The notes under the pieces are model-generated. The model was not told the origin of the DNA. It ran no database searches and saw only the letters and a list, made by a program, of their open reading frames with translations. From contig JASFXZ010000001.1 in assembly GCA_032209605.1 (NCBI GenBank), positions 1,240,001-1,304,000 of the forward strand: DNA of 64,000 nt, given 5' to 3'. The stretch is from Mactromeris polynyma (lineage: Eukaryota > Mollusca > Bivalvia > Venerida > Mactridae). Below, piece by piece: positions 11,267 through 20,989 of this stretch. Every line of letters begins with the position of its first letter. Position 1 is the stretch's first letter. Both the position numbers and the translations under genes were made by a program.

Positions 11267-13507
11267 TCAAAATTTTATTAACAATGCCATCATACGGAAT
11301 TTTAAATCTGCATTCCCAAACATTCCTATCCCGTTTCTACACGGTTTGTAAGATTCTTTATTTGTTGGTAACCACATAATGTCTACAACAAACGGCTTAA
11401 ACAAGCCGTTTCCGTCACATAGCATAGGCCAATAACTGGCAGATTTCCATTCGGGTACCACCAACACCCCAGTAGCTTTACAGTATTTCATTTTACTAAT
11501 CACCCTGGGTACTAATATAATTGGAGGTACAAACAAACCAAACTGATTTCCCCAATCATACGTAAATGCATCTATCCCAGAAGATCTATAACACCAAAAC
11601 TTTGAATAAAAGATTGATATTTTTGTATTGTATTCTGAAGCAAAGTAATCAATATCCAAACTACCCCATTTCAACTGAATATTTTTAAATATATTTGTTC
11701 CTATCGCCCAGTCGTCCGTTTCTATCACCCTAGATAAGTAATCTGCCCTTGTATTTAAACTTCGGGGTACCCACTCTACTTCTAAATGAATAGAATGCAC
11801 TGATGAAAAATTAAATATCTGCATAGCTAAATCTTGCAAATCGGATTTCATTGATCCTTTGTTTACAATACTCACTACCCCCGTATTATCAGTAAACCAT
11901 TTAACTCTCTGATTACCTAAAATGTGAACTAATGATTTTAACACCCTGAGAACGGCGCACAATTCTCGCCACGTGGATGACTTACACACCTCATCAGGTG
12001 ACCACATACCATGAGACAACCCATTTACAGTATTAACTTCATATCCGGCAAAAGCTGTACTTGAAGCATCGCTATACACAATTTTCGAGCACGCACCCGA
12101 AGAGATTAAGCACTTCTTATTTAGAGAAGACATTGTATCAAGCCAGAAGTTCATTTGCTGTTTACTTTCCTGAGAAAGTTTAATATATGAATTCCATGTT
12201 TTTGCCTGTAAAATGTCCATACTTATATAACGGGTCATAATTTGGGACACAGGTCCGATAACTATACTCATTGAAATAATTTGACCAACTAGACCGGCTA
12301 TTTTCCTCACTGAAACCCACGTTTTTTCATTAATTTCATATAATGTACTCATACATTTTTCAGTTCTACGATTTGGTATACTAATAGTGTATTCTCTAGT
12401 ATCCAAATTAGCACCCAGCCATTCTAAATTCTGAACAGGAACCCAAACAGACTTATCGATTTTTGGCACCAACCCAGATTTCAATAAATCTTGCTTTACC
12501 TCATGTGCTAGAACTTGAGTGGTCTTAAAAGAGTTTGCAGTCCCAAACCCATCGTCTAAAAACATTATCACCTTCTTACCTTCCCCTCTCCATTTTGCTA
12601 TTAACGGTCGTGTAAATTTAGTGTATAAATACGGGGCAACTCCCAGACCAAACGGTAAAACTAAAAATTTATAATAAACTACGGCGCCATTTTTGTCTGG
12701 AAATGAAAATCCTAGAAACTCCGTATGCTTATAATATATATCTATGAAATGATAAGCAGAATGAATGTCAAACTTGATCATCCATCCTCCTTGTTCAATA
12801 TAATTAAGAGCGAGTCTAAGATCCTCGTACTTAACTGACTGCTTCCATACATGTGGGTTTACTGCTCGTAAATCTAAAATCAATCGTTTTTTGTCACAAT
12901 GAATAGACACAGATAATGGGTTCACTACTTTTGGTGAAATAGCACATTTTTCTATTAAGCCTCGATCTAATAAATCTTGAATGGCATTATTTACAAAAAC
13001 ACACTCTTTAACAGCAGATAAATTGTTTTTTAACATGCATTTTTCAGGTAAAGAATAAAATGGTATTTTATAACCGTACCTAATAGTATCTAATATAAAC
13101 TGTCCGGCACCTATAGATTCCCAGAATTCTATATGCTTATTAAGTCTATTTTTTACAATAATTTCTTTCAGACCCAGTTCATACACAGTAAATTCATTTG
13201 TAAAACGGGAATTGTCAAAATCAAATTTTTTACAAATAGAATACTCATCTTTTATATCTAAAGTAGGGTTCTCCACAATGTTCACTTCACTGTTTCCCGA
13301 AGTTATCTGGTTGTTTCGTACCTCTGGTGTACGGACACTGTCTACGAAGGTGGTTAAGCTCTCCACATGCATAGCATGGTCCGATTGGGCCACTGAAATT
13401 CCTTTGGAATGGGTTTCCTGAATAGCCTCGAAAGGCACCAAATTTCGTATCATTGAATGGTGTTGGAGGTTGAAATGGATACCCCGCCCCATAATTTGAC
13501 GCTCCAC
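11267..13507 (-). CDS. DIRS-like reverse transcriptase / RNase H
   Basis: About 746 codons without a break. RT blocks are clear: KKRLILDLRAVNPHVWKQSV, GGWMIKFDIHSAYHFIDI (first Asp), KFLVLPFGLGVAPYLYTK and VIMFLDDGFG (catalytic DD). RNase H follows with IVYSDASSTAFAGYE, SSTWRELCAVLRVL (Glu) and VKWFTDNTGVVSIV. The C-terminal third (DYFASEYNTK...DAF..DW...PPIILVPRVISK) matches the post-RNase H domain usual in DIRS-type polyproteins. The frame opens with GTG; an ATG (MGRGIHFN) lies five codons in. Because it overlaps gag, expression probably needs frameshifting or splicing. Confidence 0.9.
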   Translation of the reverse strand: MERQIMGRGIHFNLQHHSMIRNLVPFEAIQETHSKGISVAQSDHAMHVESLTTFVDSVRTPEVRNNQITSGNSEVNIVENPTLDIKDEYSICKKFDFDNSRFTNEFTVYELGLKEIIVKNRLNKHIEFWESIGAGQFILDTIRYGYKIPFYSLPEKCMLKNNLSAVKECVFVNNAIQDLLDRGLIEKCAISPKVVNPLSVSIHCDKKRLILDLRAVNPHVWKQSVKYEDLRLALNYIEQGGWMIKFDIHSAYHFIDIYYKHTEFLGFSFPDKNGAVVYYKFLVLPFGLGVAPYLYTKFTRPLIAKWRGEGKKVIMFLDDGFGTANSFKTTQVLAHEVKQDLLKSGLVPKIDKSVWVPVQNLEWLGANLDTREYTISIPNRRTEKCMSTLYEINEKTWVSVRKIAGLVGQIISMSIVIGPVSQIMTRYISMDILQAKTWNSYIKLSQESKQQMNFWLDTMSSLNKKCLISSGACSKIVYSDASSTAFAGYEVNTVNGLSHGMWSPDEVCKSSTWRELCAVLRVLKSLVHILGNQRVKWFTDNTGVVSIVNKGSMKSDLQDLAMQIFNFSSVHSIHLEVEWVPRSLNTRADYLSRVIETDDWAIGTNIFKNIQLKWGSLDIDYFASEYNTKISIFYSKFWCYRSSGIDAFTYDWGNQFGLFVPPIILVPRVISKMKYCKATGVLVVPEWKSASYWPMLCDGNGLFKPFVVDIMWLPTNKESYKPCRNGIGMFGNADLKFRMMALLIKF

Positions 13508-14165
13508 CCAACGCTCTAGCTGTTGAATTTCTGTTACTCACATGATTAACGCTCGTTGTCGATTTTGTCGTATTTTTCTTGCCGTTTTTCTTCCTCTTAA
13601 TAGCACGTGACTCTGCTCTGTTGATACGAGACTCGTCTTCGGAGTCACTCGCAAGCGGATTCGTTTTGTATTGTTTCACCGTCTCCCATCCTCCTTCACA
13701 CGTGTCTGCAATTCTGATATGCTTTTTACGCATGTGTAACTTGTCGCCGATATCCTTCATTACTTCTTTGGCATAATCTGGCTTCCCGTTTTCTATAGCC
13801 CAAAGGCCCTGCTTCATTATGTCTTCCAACTCAGAATTGAATTGGTACTGAATTTTGTTTCCTTCGAAACGCCATCGTATGTCATTTTCAGTTTTAAGTT
13901 TTTTCATTTCAGCATAATTTAAAGAGTTACCTTTCACTTCATTCTTCAATTCAGATAAATCATTTTTCTGTCCACGTAATTCACACAATATCTCGTTCAA
14001 GTCTTTCTTTATGTCTCCACCCAACGAGTCAGTGTATTCTTTATCGCACGTGGATGTGTCCATTTTCAAGCTATCAATTAAACGTCTATACTCTGGTCGT
14101 ACCCAAGGCTGAATGACTTCGGCGCTTATTTTGTCGCTCAAAATCTCGTGCGAACGAGGCGCCAC
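13287..14165 (-). CDS. DIRS-like gag
   Basis: About 292 codons with a CCHC zinc knuckle near the C-terminus (CYACGELNHLRRQC), a charged helical N-terminal half and a Ser/Lys-rich middle (RAIKRKKNGKKNTTKS). The frame opens with GTG at 14165 directly after an in-frame TAG; the first ATG is at 14063. The N-terminal ~30 codons lie inside repeat A1, so A2 and A3 carry the same coding sequence. The 3' end overlaps RT by about 220 bp in another frame (RT is +1 relative to gag). Confidence 0.82.
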   Translation of the reverse strand: MAPRSHEILSDKISAEVIQPWVRPEYRRLIDSLKMDTSTCDKEYTDSLGGDIKKDLNEILCELRGQKNDLSELKNEVKGNSLNYAEMKKLKTENDIRWRFEGNKIQYQFNSELEDIMKQGLWAIENGKPDYAKEVMKDIGDKLHMRKKHIRIADTCEGGWETVKQYKTNPLASDSEDESRINRAESRAIKRKKNGKKNTTKSTTSVNHVSNRNSTARALGGASNYGAGYPFQPPTPFNDTKFGAFRGYSGNPFQRNFSGPIGPCYACGELNHLRRQCPYTRGTKQPDNFGKQ

Positions 14166-14237
14166 CTATCGTGACAACTTAAACAAGGGAAATCAATTAT
14201 CGTCTAATTCACTACGTTTAAACAACGAAAATTACAT
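14076..14237 (-). repeat. DIRS repeat A1 (5' end)
   Basis: 162 bp, same as 9380-9541 and 9040-9201. Overlaps the start of gag. Confidence 0.92.
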
Positions 14238-14879
14238 TAATTGAAACATGGCGATAACTTGCCTGTGCCAGTGAGCGTCCTGTTTGTAAAAGACAAACAG
14301 CTCTGGCTTTTTTAAATGTGCCTAACATTGAAGTATTCATTTCACTCATGAAATTTTCAAACGGGAAAAATCCGTGCGCCACGTGCCACTTATCTTAGTT
14401 AGAGCCTCAATATAAACAGGAGTCAGTGAAGCGTCTTACCGTATCTGTATTCAGTACACATTGATTATCGGGGACAATACACAAAATCTCGTTGAAATCC
14501 CTACAGTGGTAAAGGAAATGGCAGCAATAGATACTGCTCAACGTTTGCTAAGCACCAAGAATATCCAAGAACATGTTTTACCTTATACATGTAGTTGCTA
14601 TATTGTTATGAAAATTGTTTTCATTTAATATTCGCTTTTATATAAGGTTTTTCTCTAGTTTTTAGATTTATGAAACAACTCTTTTTATAGATTTAGTAGC
14701 TCATAGTGTCAGTCTTTCGATGGAAATGTGTGATAATGATGTATGAAATAACAATAAGGAGAATAATGAATAAAGAGAATAATATCAAGAGTTTTTTCTT
14801 AATGCTATGTACCTATCTATCCATATCCATCCATTGTTTGTTTTGTGTATGATTTATACACGGTTTATGTTGAGACAAT
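14238..14879. other. no gene seen
   Basis: AT-rich sequence right of the DIRS element; nothing supportable beyond short local palindromes near 14280-14310. Confidence 0.35.
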
Positions 14880-14985
14880 GAGTATGTGTAAAAGGGAGAG
14901 AATAAGCTGCTACAGGGAACCGTGCCTCCCCACACAGACCTCCGGGGAAACAACAATCCATAAAACATAAGGCACTTGAGGAGGT
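14880..14985 (-). repeat. dispersed ~110-130-bp repeat, copy 1
   Basis: Contains GTGCCTCCCCACACAGACCT and, further on, ACATAAGGCACTTGAGGAGG. Reverse complement of the repeats at 36780-36905 and 48105-48215. Confidence 0.75.
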
Positions 14986-15000
14986 TAAAGGGTACATACG

Positions 15001-15459
15001 TTAAGGTTCATGTCAAGCGGATTGGCATTGCAATTGCTACAAATGATGCAACACAAATGTCTGGGAATTCAATACATTCTAACTCAAATCAGTTGCATAA
15101 TATAAATGATAGGAGTAACAAGAATAAATTGGGTGTTTAATATTATGCCTTTGTGCACTACCATAGCTGTTATAGGCCAAAATTAAGTGACATTTCAGGT
15201 AAAAAAGGGTCCTTCACTAAAAATATATCCATTGAAATTATTTAAAGAGTTGTTATTTTTTTACATATTTTCTAAAAAGTCTGAACATATTAAGTATTTT
15301 TGTTTTTAAATTACATTATTTGTCAATAACAAATAATCTATCTGTATCTGCTCATTCGGAGACGAACATTTAGATATATAATAATCCATATTGCATTGTT
15401 ATTTTACTTAAAAAACCAGTGAATTGTAATATGCAAAATCCGCTTAACATTAACCTTAA
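15001..15459. mobile_element. MITE with TTAA target and GG termini
   Basis: Left end TTAAGGTTCATGTCAAGCGG and right end (reverse complement) TTAAGGTTAATGTTAAGCGG match 18 of 20. Flanking TTAA on both sides fits a 4-bp TTAA duplication, as used by piggyBac and Kolobok. No coding frame inside. Confidence 0.7.
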
Positions 15460-16109
15460 AGAACAGAGGCACAAGGAATGGCCTGGTAGACCATAAGGAA
15501 TAACTAGGAGAATCAAACTGGACAGTGAAGGAGGGGGATTAATGTACGGAAAAGATTACAGGACAAGTCAAGACAGCTGGCAACAATAGGCCGAAACTGG
15601 GTCTGTCCTGTTCTAACATTCTCACTTCGTTATATTGACTTGCTAATTGAAGAGGTGCGAATATGCTCGGATTAATTTTAATACATATGCTAATATATAA
15701 AATGCACAACAGTGTGTTTGTAAATCTGTATGATTGTGCAATATAACTCATTTATTTCCCAGTATATTTATAGCTTGTAAAAATTAGACTGATTCTGACC
15801 TGATGCATGGATATATTACAAGACTATTTACGCAGAATATACTTATGTCAAATAAATATGTAATTAATATAGACAAGCAGACACATGTGAAAATGTGCAA
15901 AAAGACGTCATGAGAATCAGGTTAATTTTTACAAGCTATGCATAAACAAGTAAGTTCGGTCGAATTGACGAGGAAGAATCTATATCATTAAATAATTTAT
16001 TAAACACAATATAAATGCAAAACATAATATTACAAGACACAATAACTACAGAAATATAAACAAACAAGATATATTCAACCATACAAATTAAATATGAACA
16101 CACACTAAT

Positions 16110-16408
16110 TCACGAAAACTGATCATTGAAACAACACTGGAAATATATATGTGTTAGACATTGTATAACTCGGAGATTTCTCGCAAAGTCATCACAAAGG
16201 ATCTCGTGGTTATCGTAGTTATCATACAAATCTTCCACTTGAGTAGCCATATGTTTATATATCCCACGTCTGTGTCTACCCTCCACTTCCTCCGACACCA
16301 GCTGTACCTGTAGTGATACCAGCCTTGCTTTTCGCAACAGGAGGCTCAGCAGCACGTATAGCTGCAGCGACAATCGACCAGTCTTGAAGTTCAAGCGCCT
16401 ATGTCGTC
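16110..16408 (-). CDS. terminal exon of a MULE/FLYWCH-type protein
   Basis: Acceptor TTTCCAG at 16409-16410, then GRHRRLNFKTG...LYVLLSLLLRKARLVSLQVQLVSEE...RRGIYKHMATQVEDLYDNYD. This resembles the C-terminal segment that follows RTNNDxEGWHRRLN in transposase-derived MULE/FLYWCH proteins common in invertebrates; the Trp of GWH is Arg here. Phase fits the donor at 19521 (RTNNDAG|G). May be a domesticated gene fragment or a relic. Confidence 0.5.
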
Positions 16409-16789
16409 CTGGAAATACACAAACAAATATATATCATACCATGTGTCACATTGTAGAGTGAATAGTTGATAAGTATTTATGTTTTTTTTGTAAATGGCCA
16501 AAGGCACTGTATGCGCAGATTGTACCAATAAACGTATAGTAATAAAAATAAAATCTCTGAAAAATTGTGGAAGTATGTAAAATTACCCAATTTCTCTCCG
16601 TTTGTTAAAAAGCACATATCAAGGATACACTTTAAAAATAATATTGGATAAATATAATATCTAAATCAGAACTATATAATTATACCTGTATAGCAGGAAT
16701 ATCATTGGTACGTTTGATCCAATAACTATTCTGATGGGAGATTAATGATAAATTTAAGAGGCAAACATGTGATTTTCACTCTGACTAAC

Positions 16790-16994
16790 CCTCTGTGACA
16801 TTGTTGGTCCGTACTGGCTGGCGGTGGACAGACCCCCACTCTTCCTCCGACCAGAAGAAGTTGTCGATCTACTGATCATTAACGTAATCAAACATTTCAT
16901 GCATTGATTGAGAGAGCTCCTACTTGCTCTGTCCCGAAGTTCCGAAATGAGCTTCTGATATGCTAGCCGGACAGGAAAGGCATAAAGATTTAAC
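16790..16994 (-). pseudogene. decayed duplicate of the MULE/FLYWCH exon
   Basis: About 200 bp clearly alignable with 19521-19732 (shared ELRDRAS, SEEEW and QPVRTNN segments and both splice sites). Frame changes and an in-frame stop interrupt it. Confidence 0.65.
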
Positions 16995-16999
16995 CTGGA

Positions 17000-18047
17000 A
17001 TATCAACACTATCAGTAGGATCCGTACGAGTTTCAGAAACACAAAATATATATAAAAAATTCACGAACTCCGTAAAGTCCGGATATTCGATACGGCTTTT
17101 CAAACCAATAACATTTAAAGAGCATAAATTAAGAAATTGTTTCTTCGTTTCTGATGGGATAAAATCCCCCTAATGTCCTTAAGTGACATGGGTCGATGTG
17201 GTTGTCCAGTGTTCGCAATCCCAGGGCGTCGAAAGCCACGATCCTCCGTCTGATGATGCTTCTTGGAGAGGGGCGTCTTCGGGAAGGACATAGTTCAGTT
17301 GTTTGTGTACACCAGATTACTAATAGTGAGGCAGTCACCTTGCATCGCGAGGTTACAATTGGGAACATGTCCGCATAACCTTGCCGTCCATAATCAGTTT
17401 AGCCGAATAAACAATGCTAATTTTACTGAGCGGTTAATCATGCTTGATGAATAATGGAAATTGAAATAGTCAACACTTGCTTCAATCTTCAGTTCGTTAT
17501 TCGTGCTTTTTCTGTGTCACCAATTCTTAATCTAGACGAATGATCTCTTGATAACTGATATAAGCACATCTTCTTTCATTTAAGTCAGTCGATCCTGTAT
17601 GGTGATTCTGAATGATTAATCCTCTGACATCAGTATGTTGTTCATTATCTCATTTATTTTCGTGACTTAGTCTTCTACCTTTTGAAATTTAGAGCTCATT
17701 GTTTTCATTTTCTCCATTATATCTTTCATTTCTATGTTGGATTGTCCTGTGTTTCCATCGTGTTCTCTTGATCAAAAGAAGCATCTATCTTTTTATTTGA
17801 CTCACTTCATCCTTTTCTGATCGGGTTATCAAATGTTTTGTATCAGTTTTTTTACATAAGACTTTTTCACGAGCCGTTTTACTTGGAAACATTGACTTTG
17901 TTATTAAACTATAAAGTACTGATTTTGTTTTAGTCTATCACTGAACAAATTACTACAGTTCGAAACACGCAATATGTTACACAATACAGAAATTATACCA
18001 GAAATATGAGCAATAATAACTATTTAATTTATATTAGCAATTTCGTG
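17000..18047. other. no gene seen
   Basis: Short frames in 17129-17454 look random. The rest is T-rich with no supported feature. Confidence 0.35.
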
Positions 18048-18955
18048 TTAGATTTTGATTTTCAGTGCGTTGAACGCATGCCCAACTCGATATTCCAATT
18101 GTGTACGATACTTTTCTGCAGCATTGTGTTGCTGTCTTGTTACGGTAATACCAGACGAGTAAGGAACACTTGTCTTCCTATAATGATGTAACAGACCTAT
18201 GTGCGGTGGTACACTATACTCTTCCCCACTTGTTATAGCCCATGCTTGGTGGACACCCATAGTTAGGGCTTGCTCAGTTCGGACAATCCATTTGGATCTG
18301 TCTCCTGGACCAACAATACAATCGTCCTTTAATTGATGTGTCATTGTCCTCAACATTACCCGTTTGTCCGTGATTGGTTTATTTGTGTTTTCCGAAGGAT
18401 TGAAAAAAAGCATTTCTGAATAAATACACACTCTCTTCGGGAAGTCTGTTAAGCATGTCCATCCATGTGTAGTCGTTATCCATTTGTGGTACAATTAATT
18501 AATCGAAATCAAAAGACGTCATAAAATGACTCTGACCTTTGCTTCTATAAATGCAATCACTGAGTGCCACCAAATGGCCACAATGTAATTCTCTCAATTT
18601 TTGTCTGCACCATACGGATGGTAATGTCCATGGAAACATTCTAACTAAGCCATTTCCTTGGTAATATTTCAAAACGGAGATTACGTCATTGGTGGCATTC
18701 TGAACGTAAACAAATACCTTTGTTATTCCTTGTAGCTTAATCATTTCAAGCCATTCTATTAGTTCTTTCGTATTTCCATAATCAAGATGAAATGGAGAAA
18801 CACACGCTGTAAAATTATGCTTCGTTTTCAATGTTTCTTTTTGACGCACCGGAAGTATATTAGACGGTTTTACGTCTGTGATAGTTTCAACAATTGACAC
18901 GGCATCGGGTATTTCGTTTCCAGTGAGAAAACAGAGAATGTAGGTGGCAGTATAT
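18048..18955 (-). pseudogene. glycosyltransferase family 92 (DUF23-like) pseudogene
   Basis: One long exon with acceptor GTTTTTAG at 18956. Family blocks in order: HNFTACVSPFHLDYGNTKEL, IEWLEMIKLQGITKVFVYVQ, YYQGNGLVRMFPWTLP, HLVALSDCIYRSKGQSHFMTSFDFD (the usual D-x-D with acid following), then IVPQMDNDYTWMDMLNRLP, RSKWIVRTEQALTMGVHQAW and IGLLHHYR. Two lesions: TAA at 18499-18501, where the family normally has Glu after DFD, and a frame change at a seven-A tract (18403-18409). The homopolymer shift could be a sequence error; the nonsense codon is less easily dismissed. GT92 enzymes are Golgi/ER glycosyltransferases with an N-terminal anchor, which is not visible here. Confidence 0.75.
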
Positions 18956-19520
18956 CTAAAAACAGAAAATAATAATACTTGTACATGTATACGTAAACTC
19001 GTAAAGTGATCGCCACCTCGGATGAGGAAGCACCCAAGGATTGCGACGCAGAACTTCCCGTACCCCCGATCTTGCATGCTGCAGCTGGAAACATTGACTT
19101 TGTGTAATTAAAAAAAATATATAGTCTTGCCGCCATTAAAGCAGTGACATAACAACTTGCCAGAATATCGACATGCTTGTTATATAGCCGATGTAAGATA
19201 TACTTACTTTCAACACATTAACACCACGTGAATCACTATCTGGCTACACTGAGTGATGCACGGTATTAATCGTCCAAATCCATGTGATCGATCTCTTTTG
19301 CACGTCTTTCTGCTAAAACTGTACTGAACATATTTGTGATAATGATGAATGATAAAATATTTTTTACAATATATCATTTAACAACCATGAGGTTTCAATA
19401 CCAGTAGACAAATGGCTGTGTATATATCTTCTGCTAGATGCTATAAATAAAGAAACAATAAACAGGAAAAAACTAAATAAATTTAAAAGAGGCAAAAACT
19501 GGATTATCACTCTGACTAAC

Positions 19521-19732
19521 CCCCTGCGTCATTGTTGGTCCGTACTGGCTGATGGTAGACAGACCACTCTTCCTCTGACCAGAGGGAGCTGTCGATCCTC
19601 TGATCTTTAACATAATCAAACAATTCACTCATTGGTTGAGAGCTCCCACTTGCTCTATCGCGAAGTTTCATGAAGGCTCTGTTGATAATAGACTTGTTCC
19701 AGGAAATAACTCTCACAGAGAATGCCACAGAC
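19521..19732 (-). CDS. MULE/FLYWCH-type exon, intact copy
   Basis: Acceptor CTTTCCAG, open frame SVAFSVRVISWNKSII...MKLRDRASGSS...LFDYVKDQRIDSSLWSEEEWSVYHQPVRTNNDAG, donor GTTAGT. The RTNND ending is the family signature that precedes GWHRRLN, found in the exon at 16408. Upstream exons were not found. Confidence 0.5.
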
Positions 19733-20183
19733 CTGGAAAGGTAGCTTTGACCTACTGAATTAGCAATAAACTAACTACCCATCTATCATATCTACCTGGT
19801 GTATTACATAATGTAAGTATCAATTGTACACAGAAGACTGGCGAAGATGGTTTGTGCCTTTGAATAAAATAATGTGAATGCTTTCAAGTTACAATTCTTC
19901 ACTAGAAAGAGATTCAACGAAGATATAAAGAGTATAGTAGATTTTGACACGTTCTATTTATATGCATGGTTTAATGATACTATGAATTTGAATAATTATA
20001 AATCTATTAAAGGTAAAGTTAATCGGTATTTACAAAAAACATCAAGGCAATGTGATGCTTATAAGATTTATTGACAAGATGTGAAACCCATCATAATACA
20101 GCAATACAATGCACATCGATCAATATAACACAGATATGAATGATTCTAAACAAGTATTGTCAAAAAGCATAGTATATATACTA

Positions 20184-20983
20184 GCGGAAATAAAGAAAAC
20201 GCAAGTTCGGTTTTGGTGTAAAATATTCGAATGATTTGGATCTAATGTTTTAACGTATGTGTGCTTTGAACATTTTTCGACGGCACACGTCGCCACTGAG
20301 CGAGCCGAAACAAATTGGGCGCGTGCGCATTCAGCCATTGCATACGACGTTCACAGCGTCTGGGCGTAAGTGACGGGCCATCGTACGGACGTCTCGGCGT
20401 TAAACCTACCTCCCGCAACCGATTTCTGACCGTCCTAGGACTCGCCAGACGTCCATGAGTGACGATCACGTCTCTCGCTGTCACCACCTCGGTTTTAAAT
20501 CTGTTTCGGAGGTGTGATAGACGTATTTCTCTATCTTGACGTTACGGTCACTTAATCGTCCGGTTGCCCTGAGGCGCTGAAGCAAGCGAGATATCGTCGA
20601 TTCATGCACCCTAAACTGCTGGGCGACATGACGTTGCGAAAAGCCATGCAACAGCAGCTCAATAGATCTCCCCCTATCAACTTCTGATAAGCGCACCATT
20701 TTGCCTTCTAATAGTTTTGATCTGATTTTTTTGTGCAGTCGATGTGAATGATTTTAAAGTTTGATTTGATATGGTTATCAACTCAGCACCACGTGGTACT
20801 ACCCGGGTTGCACCCGATTTTCGGATGCATAAAATTGTGTCGCACGAGATCATGCTTGACCGAAATTTACTACACTGTACACGAGACAGTATACCAAGGT
20901 ACCGCGTGTGAAATTTAAGTAAATTTGGTTCATCCATAGACAAGTTATGACACCAAAACCGAACTTGCGTTTTTTATTTCCGG
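20184..20983 (-). mobile_element. internally deleted Tc1-like element
   Basis: Terminal inverted repeats of about 40 bp (GCGGAAATAAAGAAAACGC at left; CCGGAAATAAAAAACGC read from right, both then AAGTTCGGTTTTGGTG) flanked by TA. Minus-strand frames give MVRLSEVDRGRSIELLLHGF plus HVAQQFRVHESTISRLLQRL (paired-like HTH) and, after a deletion, LASPRTVRNRLREVGLTPRR...MQWLNAHAPNLF. Sequence ends just before the first catalytic Asp, so the DDE domain is lost. Confidence 0.88.
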
Positions 20984-20989
20984 TAGTAT

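Larger units (their letters stand above)
8862..14237 (-). mobile_element. DIRS-like tyrosine-recombinase retrotransposon, apparently complete
   Basis: About 5.4 kb on the minus strand: gag-like ORF with a zinc knuckle, RT/RNase H ORF and a tyrosine recombinase, with no integrase. Ends are split direct repeats. A (162 bp) occurs at 14076-14237, 9380-9541 and 9040-9201; B (85 bp) at 9542-9626, 9202-9286 and 8862-8946. Reading the element 5' to 3' gives A1-ORFs-B1-A2-Y-B2-A3-Y-B3, where Y is 93 bp. Split direct repeats are the hallmark of the PAT and Ngaro branches of DIRS elements; the third A/B pair is extra. No target duplication is visible, as expected for recombinase-mediated insertion. Repeat copies look identical, suggesting recent activity. 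Confidence 0.9.
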
